This document shows, one piece after another, positions 24,918 through 32,681 of a stretch of DNA of 33,890 bases. The stretch lies in the NCBI GenBank assembly GCA_036337945.1, contig JAYZDF010000092.1, positions 1 to 33,890 on the forward strand, read 5' to 3'. The notes under the pieces were generated by a model. That model searched no databases, had not been told where the DNA came from, and saw nothing but the letters and a program-made list of their open reading frames with translations. The translations under genes were made by a program, and so were the position numbers. The DNA comes from JAYZDF01 sp036337945 (GTDB taxonomy: Bacteria; Myxococcota; Kuafuiibacteriia; Kuafuiibacteriales; Kuafuiibacteriaceae). The first letter of the stretch is position 1. The number at the start of each line of letters is the position of its first letter.

Positions 24918-25032
24918 ACCCTCCCTTCTCACCTGACGAAGTGTGAATTCAATGTGACTTCAAGTTGAATTCATGATGACGCGGGACTTTTCTTCCTTTC
25001 AAACGCGGCAAAACTGTTATGGCTAAGGGCCT

Positions 25033-25782
25033 ATGCTCGAAACCTTTGAACAATTAGAAAAATCAGGTTCCCGTGCGACCCGAACGTCACAAGCATCCTT
25101 TTCTCCGTCAGCCAAAAAAGTTTTCGCGGAAAGCTTCGGGACCTTCTGCCTCGTATTTGTCGGCTGTGGTGCTATTATGACTAACGAGGTCACCGGATCA
25201 ACATTAGGACACCTAGGTATATCGATCGCTTTCGGGCTCGTCGTGATGACAATGATTTCAGCGACTGGCCATGTGAGCGGAGCGCACCTTAATCCCGCTG
25301 TTACGATTGCTTTCGCTGTAACTGGCAATTTTCGCTGGAAGGAGGTTCCAGGTTATGTTTTCGGGCAAGTCGCAGCGGCCATACTCGCTAGTTTCAGCCT
25401 AAAATCGATTCTCGGCGACGTTGCTCTTCTTGGCGCCACCCAGCCGATCCTATCCTTGGGAAGTGCTTTTTTCCTAGAAGTGATCATCAGTATGATTCTC
25501 ATGTTCGTAATCGCAGCGGTCGCAACCGACTCTCGAGCAGAAGGACAAAATGCGGCGTGGGCGATCGGTGGAACAGTGGCTATTGCAGCGCTATTTGCAG
25601 GCCCGCTGTGTGGGGCATCAATGAACCCTGCCCGGTCCTTAGGTCCAGCTTTGGTGAGCGGTAACATGACCTCGCTTTGGCTATATGTGTGTGCTCCAAT
25701 GTTGGGCGCGATCAGCGGTGCCTCCATCTACCGCGCCATTCGATGTGGGGGCGTAGAAAATGACGTCGCGGGTTGTTGTTAG
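25033..25782 (+). CDS. aquaporin, nodulin-26-like (NIP) type
   Basis: 249 residues with six hydrophobic helices and both half-helices carrying NPA: SGAHLNPAVT (87-89) and GASMNPARSLGPA (198-200). Aligning by eye to E. coli AqpZ places the selectivity-filter residues at F67, A186, A195 and R201, where water-specific AqpZ has Phe, His, Thr and Arg. Loss of the His and the LFAGPLCGASMNPARSLGPA segment match plant NIPs and bacterial AqpN, which pass glycerol or uncharged metalloid hydroxides. The first 28 residues are a polar cytoplasmic tail, and the protein ends in a Cys pair (AGCC). It is probably an inner-membrane channel; the solute is inferred, and no ars genes adjoin it. Confidence 0.92.
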   Translation: MLETFEQLEKSGSRATRTSQASFSPSAKKVFAESFGTFCLVFVGCGAIMTNEVTGSTLGHLGISIAFGLVVMTMISATGHVSGAHLNPAVTIAFAVTGNFRWKEVPGYVFGQVAAAILASFSLKSILGDVALLGATQPILSLGSAFFLEVIISMILMFVIAAVATDSRAEGQNAAWAIGGTVAIAALFAGPLCGASMNPARSLGPALVSGNMTSLWLYVCAPMLGAISGASIYRAIRCGGVENDVAGCC

Positions 25783-25840
25783 TTTGTTATAAGATCAGTT
25801 TCTGAAATAGAAGCGAGTTAAGGAGCGTTGTAGTTAGGTC

Positions 25841-26338
25841 ATGTCAGCTTTATTGAGAAAACCTATTAGCCCGGGGCAAGAATCCGTTTGGGACTACCCT
25901 CGCCCACCAAGACTGGAAGCCGTCGAAAAACCACTCAGGGTCGTGTTTAACGGCGTAACCGTAGCGGAAAGTTCTCGAGCATATCGCATCATCGAAACCA
26001 GCCACCCACCCGTGTACTACATACCCCCCGACGACGTACGTTTGAACCTCCTTGAGGCGGGACCTGGCCAGTCATTCTGCGAATACAAAGGTCAAGCGAA
26101 GTATTGGTCGCTGTTGGTTGACGGCAAGCTCAGTAAAAACGCGGCCTGGAGCTATCCTTCGCCTAGTGAGCAATTCGGGGCCATATCTGGGTACCTCGCA
26201 TTTTACGCAAGCCGAGTGGACGAATGCTGGGTTGGTCATGAGCGAGTCGCGCCACAAGCGGGCGATTTTTACGGCGGCTGGATCACGGAATCCATTATTG
26301 GACCATTCAAAGGCGGACCGGGAACCTGGGGCTGGTAA
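25841..26338 (+). CDS. DUF427 domain protein
   Basis: 165 residues from ATG 25841; AAGGAG lies about 17 nt upstream, farther than usual. The family pattern is clear: ESVWDYPRPPRLE at the N terminus, RVVFNGVTVAESSRAYRIIETSHPPVYYIP around residues 33-62, then CEYKGQAKYW and VDECWVGHERV. DUF427 proteins are small cytoplasmic single-domain beta-barrel-like proteins, common in Proteobacteria and Actinobacteria, with no established activity. The C-terminal PQAGDFYGGWITESIIGPFKG is typical. The gene lies 58 bp downstream of the aquaporin gene on the same strand and ends 3 bp before the convergent isomerase gene. Confidence 0.92.
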   Translation: MSALLRKPISPGQESVWDYPRPPRLEAVEKPLRVVFNGVTVAESSRAYRIIETSHPPVYYIPPDDVRLNLLEAGPGQSFCEYKGQAKYWSLLVDGKLSKNAAWSYPSPSEQFGAISGYLAFYASRVDECWVGHERVAPQAGDFYGGWITESIIGPFKGGPGTWGW

Positions 26339-26341
26339 GCC

Positions 26342-27157
26342 TCACAGCAGCTTTCGCCAAAGGCGATTTGTAACACCTAGGGCGAAGAACATCAGCGCCG
26401 GTCCCTTCTTTTTCTTGTTCCAAAGGAATCGAAACTGACCCATCAAAAACGGCTCATCGAGGAACGAATCCGCAACCTCTATCGACTCCCTCGCATTGAC
26501 CGATATCAGCTCATCTAAAGACCGTGAGCCGCGCAAGGTTCGAGGGCGGGACGACTCAGCCCAATCACTCGCAATTTTCTGAGCCTCTTGGAGAAGCTTT
26601 TCGTGCGAGACACACCACTGAACGAGTCCAGCTTCCAATGCTTCTTGGCCCGTCGGAACCCAGCCCTGCGAGCCGAGCATGCGTTCCGCGTTTTCTTCTC
26701 CCATCAGTTCGGCAAACAAAACGCTAGAGCAGCCTTCGCGAGCAACACCAAGTTTGGCAAAGGGCGTCGAGAATGTTGCTTTTTCCGAAGCTATAATCGC
26801 GTCACAAAGCGTCGCTGACGTCACAGCTGCGCCAATGGCTGGTCCATTAACGGCCGCAAGAATCGGCTTTGGAAACTTCAAAAACTGCTCAAACAATTCC
26901 TGATTGTGCGCGACGATGTCTGATTTGAGTTTTTTCGGATGGCTTAGCTTCATCGAACCGGCCAAATTCACACCTGCGCAATAGTAGGGGTCAGAGCCCG
27001 TCAGTATGACTACTTTGATACTATCGTCTGACGCCGCTTGGCTAAGATTGCTACTCAGACTCTCCATCATTTCGAACGTCCAGCCATTTAGCTTAGCAGG
27101 TCGGTCGAAACAAAGGGTTCGAACACCGTCTTGATCTGTGGTCGTTATTAGCGCCAT
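26342..27157 (-). CDS. enoyl-CoA hydratase/isomerase family protein, likely delta3-delta2-enoyl-CoA isomerase
   Basis: 271 residues from ATG 27157. It is a crotonase-fold protein: FDRPAKLNGWTFEMMESL at the N terminus, oxyanion-hole segments YCAGVNLAG (59-67) and NGPAIGAAVTSATLCD (104-119), then FSTPFAKLGVAREGCSSVLF. The single acid E141 in REGCSS matches the catalytic Glu of the peroxisomal-type (ECI2-like) enoyl-CoA isomerases; I see no second Glu typical of hydratases at the usual position. It should therefore shift double bonds during oxidation of unsaturated fatty acids in the cytoplasm. The selenoprotein gene lies 45 bp upstream on the same strand, so co-transcription is possible, although no metabolic link is evident. 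Confidence 0.87.
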   Translation of the reverse strand: MALITTTDQDGVRTLCFDRPAKLNGWTFEMMESLSSNLSQAASDDSIKVVILTGSDPYYCAGVNLAGSMKLSHPKKLKSDIVAHNQELFEQFLKFPKPILAAVNGPAIGAAVTSATLCDAIIASEKATFSTPFAKLGVAREGCSSVLFAELMGEENAERMLGSQGWVPTGQEALEAGLVQWCVSHEKLLQEAQKIASDWAESSRPRTLRGSRSLDELISVNARESIEVADSFLDEPFLMGQFRFLWNKKKKGPALMFFALGVTNRLWRKLL

Positions 27158-27202
27158 ATTACAGAGAAATTAATGGATGGTCTCAAATGTCAGTCGGATA
27201 AT

Positions 27203-27541
27203 TTAGGATTTCGGCCACTTAGCATCTTTTGCCTTTCGAGCACCGTAGCCTTCATTCAAGATGTGCTTTAAAATCTTGCTCTCATTGATCGCCTCACCGT
27301 TGTATTCGGCAAAAAGCAGACCTTTCTTGTACTTTACGAAAACTTTTTTAATCCCTGGCAACTTTCCCAAAGTCGCTTGCGTATTCTTCGCTCAGCCTGC
27401 TCAGGACCATCCCTTCACTCGAACGATAATTCGCGTCATTTTACCTTTCGCGTGAATATCTTCGGTTGCAGTGAGCACAGCACCTAGGCCGGTTACCCAG
27501 CCAAAAACAAACGTTCGGCGATTTAGGATGCTGTCAGCCAT
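27203..27541 (-). CDS. putative double-selenocysteine (UxxU) HMA/MerP-like protein
   Basis: Reading through two in-frame TGA codons (27401-27403 and 27392-27394) gives 112 residues from ATG 27541 to TAA 27203-27205. Residues 1-33 resemble a Tat signal (NRRTFVFGWVTGLGAVLTA). Residues 35-105 are a complete heavy-metal-associated domain: MTRIIVRVKGWS, then Sec47-A-G-Sec50, AKNTQATLGKLPGIKKVFV, the AEYNGEAINES strand and LKHILNEGYGAR. In HMA and MerP proteins the two TGA positions are the CxxC cysteines that bind Cu, Hg or Zn. A SECIS-like hairpin follows (27358-27376). Conventional translation would stop at residue 46 and leave a useless stub. ATG 27595 is an upstream alternative start. Decay is unlikely because both TGAs hit exactly the metal ligands and the rest of the frame is intact. 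Confidence 0.82.
27358..27376 (-). promoter_or_regulatory. SECIS-like hairpin for selenocysteine insertion
   Basis: On the minus strand GCGACTTT pairs with AAAGTTGC (eight pairs, one G-U) around a GGG apical loop. The loop begins 23 nt after the second TGA and 32 nt after the first. Bacterial SECIS elements lie inside the coding region just after the UGA, with the apical loop about 16-37 nt downstream and a G among its first two bases; this hairpin meets all three criteria for both codons. The loop is small. SelB binding is inferred. Confidence 0.65.
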
Positions 27542-27725
27542 GTCGAGCACTGTACTACGTTCCACAGAAAATCGTAAGTGCCCTGGCAGACTCATGCCTG
27601 CTTGCCCGGCATGACGAGCGAAAACGTTGCACTGCTTTCTCTATCTGGACATATTCTGACACACATACGTTTCAAGTGTCGTTCAGAAAAGCTAGAGTCC
27701 GGGCCGGAGAGCAAAAGAAAAAATC

Positions 27726-28880
27726 ATGGCACGATTTATTCACACAAGTGACTGGCACCTGGGATTTTCTCTCAGAGAGCGGAGACTTCATGAGGATCAA
27801 GTTCACATCATTTCTCAAATAGCAGATCTTGTTGAGAAACACCGACCCGATGCAGTGCTCATCGCCGGCGATATTTACGACCGCCCCGTGGCTCCTGCAC
27901 CGGCAATCCAGCTTTTTGATGATTTCATAAGTCGGGTAGCGATCGATCTCGAGACACGAGTCGTTGTCATCCCTGGAAACCATGACAGCCCAGAAAGGAT
28001 TGGACAGTTTCGCCGCCTACTCGGTGACCAGCACGTTCATCTTTTCGGCAAAATTGTTCCGAATCCCAAACCCATTGTGATCAAAGACCAACACGGCGAA
28101 CTCGAAATTTTTGGCCTTCCCTACTTGTATCCAGCAGAAGTCAAAAACCTTTTGCAGATCGAAGAACATTCCGTGGACGCCGAACACGCTACACGGGCAA
28201 TGATCGAAAAAATCCATGAGCATTCAACCTTAGACCGAAAGGTTTTACTTTCTCATGCCTATGTCACGGGGTGTCAGCAAAGTGATTCAGAGCAAGACAT
28301 CATTGGAAACGTAAATGGCGTCCCGGCAGATGTTTTCGATGGCTTTAGTTACGTTGCCCTCGGTCATCTACATCGTCCTCAAAGCGTCGGCCAAGAACAC
28401 ATCCAATACTCAGGAAGCATCCTCAAATATTCCGCTTCCGAAATGAAATACACCAAATCAGTCAATCTGTTTGAAATTGACGAGAAGGGAGAAATGTCAC
28501 GTTTTGAACGTATTCCACTGAATCCTTTGCGGGATTTGAGAACGGTGGAAGGGCCTTTTGAAGAGATATTGGCTCAAGCTCAAGCAGAACCAAGTGACGA
28601 CTTCATCTTTGTTTTGCTCGATGACCAGCACACTATTCCCAATGCCATGTCGCGACTACAAGAATTCTATCCGAATTGCTTACATATACGACCGAAATTC
28701 TTAGACCTCGAAGAAAATGACTTTGTCGCAGACATCGATGTTCGAACAAAAGACCTTGGTGAGGTATTCACAGACTTTTGGTTGCAATCGAAGAACGAAC
28801 TTCCAAGTGCTGAACTCGTTCAAATCTTCAAAGACTCACTTATTGAAACTCAAAAGAAACGCGCGGAAAAACAAAAATGA
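27726..28880 (+). CDS. sbcD: exonuclease SbcCD, nuclease subunit D
   Basis: 384 residues from ATG 27726. This is the Mre11-type nuclease: HTSDWHLG (6-13, D9 and H11), GDIYDR (D49), GNHD (84-87), LSHAYVTG and ALGHLHRPQ provide the two-manganese site. With SbcC it forms the complex that opens and degrades DNA hairpins, palindromes and protein-blocked ends during replication. After the nuclease core there is a capping region and a charged C terminus. The stop codon overlaps the SbcC start (ATGA), so the two subunits are translationally coupled. The region upstream is divergent with the selenoprotein gene. Confidence 0.97.
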   Translation: MARFIHTSDWHLGFSLRERRLHEDQVHIISQIADLVEKHRPDAVLIAGDIYDRPVAPAPAIQLFDDFISRVAIDLETRVVVIPGNHDSPERIGQFRRLLGDQHVHLFGKIVPNPKPIVIKDQHGELEIFGLPYLYPAEVKNLLQIEEHSVDAEHATRAMIEKIHEHSTLDRKVLLSHAYVTGCQQSDSEQDIIGNVNGVPADVFDGFSYVALGHLHRPQSVGQEHIQYSGSILKYSASEMKYTKSVNLFEIDEKGEMSRFERIPLNPLRDLRTVEGPFEEILAQAQAEPSDDFIFVLLDDQHTIPNAMSRLQEFYPNCLHIRPKFLDLEENDFVADIDVRTKDLGEVFTDFWLQSKNELPSAELVQIFKDSLIETQKKRAEKQK

Positions 28881-31800
28881 AACCATTACGCCTCACGATG
28901 ATTGGCTTCGGACCATTCGCTAAAGAAGAAACTATAGACTTCAGTCAAACGTCGAAAGAAAAAATATTTCTCATGTGTGGGCCGATTGGCTCTGGAAAAA
29001 GTCTAGTGCTAGATGCAATGGGCTTCGCTTTGTATGGTGACCCTGCAACCAATCAAACCAATCGAACTTTTGGGGATCTTGTTTCGCATTACAAAGACAA
29101 CTCGACTGAAACAAAAGTGATTTTTCAGTTCTCGATCGGAAAACGAACCTACGAAGTCGAACGCACCCCCACGCAACACGTTCTCTCACGAGGAAAAATG
29201 GTCGAACGTACGACCAGCGCATGTCTTCGGCTCATCGACGATTCATCTGTGATTGCCAATGGTTCTTCAAAGGTTACTCAATACATCACTAGTAACCTTT
29301 TCAATCTTGACCGAGAGCAATTCTACAAAGTTATCATTCTCCAGCAAGGTCGATTCCGAGAGTTTCTTCAAGCCAAGGCCAGCGAGCGACAAAAACTACT
29401 TCGAAAAATCTTCGGAACAGAAATGTACCAACAGGTATACGAAAATCTGAATAGAAAAGCCTTAGATTTAGCGAAAGACATTGCGGAAATAGACACAAAG
29501 CAAAAAAGCAAATGTGAGGCCGTCGGCGTCAAAAACCACGAAGAACTTGTCGCTTTAATCACCACCCATTCCGAAGCACTGACAGATCTCCTACAACAGC
29601 GACCCGCAAAAACAGAGAAATACGAAGCTGCAAAAAAGCGACTTCAAAAAGCGCAAATAGATCACAAGAAGATCGAAGCCCAATTGAAGGCCTCTAAGGA
29701 CTTTGAAAATCTCAAGTCTCGAGCTCCAAGTATGGACCAAAAGCGAGCCGAGATCGATTTGGCGCAAAAAGCTCTGACGCTAAGCGATAAATTAGAGCAG
29801 TACTCCGAACGTAAGAGAGAATTTGAAACAGCGAAGCAAGAACAACTTGGCGCTCAGAAGCAAACAGAGTCTGCGAATCAACGACTTGAGAAATCGAAAG
29901 CAGATCTGAAGGCCGCTGAAGAAAAGAAGATACAAATTCATCAGTTGCGAGAGCAACTAGAACGACTTGTCGGTATTGAGTCTGAAGTACGTGAATTCCT
30001 TGAAGCGAAGGAAAAGCTGGCCCATCTTGAACAAGACGTCGTAAGACTACGGAAAGAGCAAGTAGACGGAGAGCAAATCTTAGGCAGATTGGAGGAGCGC
30101 ATCCGGCAAGACAAAGAAAATTTTGAGAAATTGTTCGAACTCGGCGCCCAGACTACAGCTCGCAAGAACGCACTAGAGAATACCAGGTCACAACTCAAGT
30201 CATTTACCGAACTGCAAAGTCTGAAAGAACAAGCGGGGCAATTAGCTCAGCAACTCAACCAGTCTCAAGCTGCTATTGATGAAGCGAATGCGCAAAAGCG
30301 AAGTAGTGAAAAAAGCTATCAGCACCTCGAAGCGAGTCTCAAGCAGAATGCAGCCTTTGAGTTAGCTCAATCCCTTGAATCAAACAGTCCATGCCCGGTT
30401 TGCGGAAGTCACGACCACCCCAACAAAGCAACCGCTCCAGAAGATGCACCTTCGCAAGAAGAAATGGCAATCGCTAAGGCCAAGCTCGAAGAGTCAGTGA
30501 AACTTGTAGAAAGTCTAAGCCAGGCACATCTTGCAACAAGTCAAGAATATGCAAAAGTGGCAGGCAAGGTGGAAGTACTCACCAGTGCTGTGGCCTTTAC
30601 TGACGAGCTGACAAAAGACTCATTTCAGCAAGAAATCGAGCGATGTCAAAATGCCTTTAGTGAAGCGCAAAGCGCAAAAGAAGAAGCTGAAAAAATCCGT
30701 CTCCAACAAAGTAGCTCTAACGAAGAACTTGCCCGGACGAAGGATGACCTTCAAAAGCTCGCCCATGACCTAACGAGCAAGGCCACTCAAAAGGCAGCAT
30801 ACGATTCAAAGTATAAAACACTGCAAAAGAAAATACCGATGGAGTTTCAAAATGCGGGTGCTTTGGAGTCCACGATGAAGAAATCGAGAGAGGAGATTAA
30901 AAGTTTCGAAGAGTACTGGGTAACAGTTCAAAATAATCATGCAGAAGCCGACCGAGATCTTTCGAGCGCAAAAGCAACCTTAGAGGCCGCAACAAAGACC
31001 AGTTCCCTTGCAGAATCTGCGTCTAAAAAAGCAAAATCTGACCTCGACAGCGGACTTCAGAAGGCTGGGTTTTCGTCCTTTGAAGACTTTCAAGCCGCAA
31101 GGAAATCAAACGAAGAGATTGAGACACTGAAGAAAGCTCTCGATCAGTATACAAGAGACTGCACAGTCGCTGAGGACCGACTCAACCAAGCTTCGAGGGA
31201 AGCTGAGGGACTCGAGCAACCAGACTTAGAAGCCCTTGGAGCTTCGGAGCAACAAGCCAAAGCGGAAGAGACAGAACATGATGCGGAAATTTCAAAAACA
31301 GAAACCAAGCTGACTGCCGAAAAACAAATCCTCGGCCAAATTGAGACGAGTGAAAAAAAGCAGAAGAAGCTAGAAGCAGAACACGCAAGTGTTGATACGG
31401 TAGCCAGGACACTTAAAGGTCGAAAAGGTGAGAATAAATTTGAAGCGTTTGTCTTGGGTTACCTGTTTGAATCGGTACTGAAGAGTGCGTCAATTCGCTT
31501 ATTCCAAATGAGTAATGGACGCTACCAGTTGTCCCGTTCCGAGAAAATGCGAGGAGGCTCAAGTGGTGGTGCAGGCCTCGACGTCATTCTCGAAGATTTT
31601 CACAGTGGTAAGTCCCGAGCGAGCGTGACCCTCTCTGGGGGTGAAGGCTTTCTGGCCAGTTTGAGTCTCGCGCTTGGTCTGGCAGATGTTGCCGTCGCGG
31701 AAGCAGGCGGTAGGACTCTCGATTGTGTGTTTATCGATGAGGGCTTCGGTACTCTTGAGCCGGAGGATATTACGCGAGTGATCGATGTACTTACCGATTC

Positions 31801-31924
31801 TGGCCGAAACCAGCGACTGGTCGGACTTGTTAGCCATATTGATACCGTACGCGCTCTCGTTCCCCTAAAGCTGGAGTTCAGCAAGACCGGACCAGGGACA
31901 TCCACGACCGACTGGAGGCACTAA
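28877..31924 (+). CDS. sbcC: exonuclease SbcCD, ATPase subunit C
   Basis: 1015 residues, overlapping sbcD by 4 bp. It is a Rad50-type SMC-like ATPase: N-terminal Walker A GPIGSGKS (35-42), a long coiled coil, the zinc hook CPVC (C506, C509) at its tip, a second coiled coil rich in Glu, Lys, Ala and Gln, then the ABC signature LSGGE (919-923), Walker B with D954 in CVFIDEGFG and a switch His in LVSHID. Two hooks join through one zinc ion to tether DNA ends while ATP binding controls SbcD. The length is close to E. coli SbcC (about 1050). The Walker A has Ile where Asn is more common (GPIGSGKS versus GPNGxGKS). Confidence 0.97.
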   Translation: MKPLRLTMIGFGPFAKEETIDFSQTSKEKIFLMCGPIGSGKSLVLDAMGFALYGDPATNQTNRTFGDLVSHYKDNSTETKVIFQFSIGKRTYEVERTPTQHVLSRGKMVERTTSACLRLIDDSSVIANGSSKVTQYITSNLFNLDREQFYKVIILQQGRFREFLQAKASERQKLLRKIFGTEMYQQVYENLNRKALDLAKDIAEIDTKQKSKCEAVGVKNHEELVALITTHSEALTDLLQQRPAKTEKYEAAKKRLQKAQIDHKKIEAQLKASKDFENLKSRAPSMDQKRAEIDLAQKALTLSDKLEQYSERKREFETAKQEQLGAQKQTESANQRLEKSKADLKAAEEKKIQIHQLREQLERLVGIESEVREFLEAKEKLAHLEQDVVRLRKEQVDGEQILGRLEERIRQDKENFEKLFELGAQTTARKNALENTRSQLKSFTELQSLKEQAGQLAQQLNQSQAAIDEANAQKRSSEKSYQHLEASLKQNAAFELAQSLESNSPCPVCGSHDHPNKATAPEDAPSQEEMAIAKAKLEESVKLVESLSQAHLATSQEYAKVAGKVEVLTSAVAFTDELTKDSFQQEIERCQNAFSEAQSAKEEAEKIRLQQSSSNEELARTKDDLQKLAHDLTSKATQKAAYDSKYKTLQKKIPMEFQNAGALESTMKKSREEIKSFEEYWVTVQNNHAEADRDLSSAKATLEAATKTSSLAESASKKAKSDLDSGLQKAGFSSFEDFQAARKSNEEIETLKKALDQYTRDCTVAEDRLNQASREAEGLEQPDLEALGASEQQAKAEETEHDAEISKTETKLTAEKQILGQIETSEKKQKKLEAEHASVDTVARTLKGRKGENKFEAFVLGYLFESVLKSASIRLFQMSNGRYQLSRSEKMRGGSSGGAGLDVILEDFHSGKSRASVTLSGGEGFLASLSLALGLADVAVAEAGGRTLDCVFIDEGFGTLEPEDITRVIDVLTDSGRNQRLVGLVSHIDTVRALVPLKLEFSKTGPGTSTTDWRH

Positions 31925-31932
31925 ATTCATCC

Positions 31933-32604
31933 ATGGCAAGCTGGAAAGGTCATCTCAGTTTTGGTGCCTTATGCGGAGTCGCATATTCTGCTTCAGTCGC
32001 GTATCGAGGTTCAGACCTGTGGCCTTTCGTACCTGCGTTCGTAGGAACAGTTGTTCTCGGTGCCCTCCTCCCTGATTTGGATAGCGACACAAGTAAGCCC
32101 GTAAAAATTTTATTTCGTGCGTTCAGTATAATAGCTTCGGTCGCCGTAGGTCTGGCGCTTTATTTGCTTCAGTTTCCAGCGATTCACTATGTGACGACCG
32201 GTCCATTTATCACCCTTATGGCGGTGCAGCTTATCATTCTGCCCTTATTCAATCGTCTCTCCTCTCATCGAGGAATGTTCCATTCTCTTCCGGCCGCCGC
32301 GATATCAGGATTACTTTGCTGGCGGATATTAAGGTACTTGTCTCTTGCGACAGAGCCGACATTTTTTCTAGCACTAGGAATCGCTGTGGGATATTTATCG
32401 CATTTGGTTTTGGACCAACTGTGGGGCAAAGTTACGTTCAGTGGTGCCGTGTTTAGTCCTTCAAACAAACAAGGCGGCCCTTTGAAGCTATACAGCAAGA
32501 ATATTTTACCTAACGGGCTTACGTACCTGTTACTTCTGGTGCTCATTTGGCAAAACATTGACCAAATCGAAGCTATTTTTTTGACTGAAGGCTTCGTCAA
32601 GTAA
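31933..32604 (+). CDS. DUF457/YdjM-like membrane-bound metal-dependent hydrolase
   Basis: 223 residues from ATG 31933, 8 bp after sbcC, so probably in the same transcript. The family pattern is clear: an N-terminal WKGHLSFG (H7), GALLPDLDSD (D48, D50, D52), SSHRGMFHSLP (H112, H117) and GYLSHLVLDQLW (H157, D161), which together form a likely metal site at the membrane surface, between about five hydrophobic helices. E. coli YdjM belongs to this group and is SOS-regulated. The catalytic activity and substrate of the family are not well defined. Linkage with sbcDC would fit a DNA-damage regulon, but no operator is visible to me. Confidence 0.88.
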   Translation: MASWKGHLSFGALCGVAYSASVAYRGSDLWPFVPAFVGTVVLGALLPDLDSDTSKPVKILFRAFSIIASVAVGLALYLLQFPAIHYVTTGPFITLMAVQLIILPLFNRLSSHRGMFHSLPAAAISGLLCWRILRYLSLATEPTFFLALGIAVGYLSHLVLDQLWGKVTFSGAVFSPSNKQGGPLKLYSKNILPNGLTYLLLLVLIWQNIDQIEAIFLTEGFVK

Positions 32605-32651
32605 CCGAGATTTCTCAATAATGACCTGGTAAAACATTCGTCACTTGACGA
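32594..32651. repeat. 9-bp inverted repeat before the M13 peptidase gene
   Basis: TCGTCAAGT (32594-32602) and ACTTGACGA (32643-32651) are perfect inverted repeats 40 nt apart. The left arm overlaps the last codons of the DUF457 gene. No T tract follows, so this is not an ordinary terminator; it could be a regulatory site or chance. Confidence 0.35.
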
Positions 32652-32681
32652 GAGGGCTTTGTCCAAGGTTCCTATACGACA

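Noticed and set aside
27261..27455. Plus-strand open frame across the selenoprotein gene
   Set aside because: It lacks family features, and its complement encodes a recognisable HMA domain.
27203..27541. HMA gene as a pseudogene with two nonsense mutations
   Set aside because: Two random stops would be unlikely to hit exactly the two metal-ligand codons while the rest of the frame stays intact, and a SECIS-like hairpin sits at the right distance.
29941..30198. Minus-strand frames inside sbcC
   Set aside because: These Ser/Arg-rich frames are shadows of the Glu/Lys-rich coiled coil.
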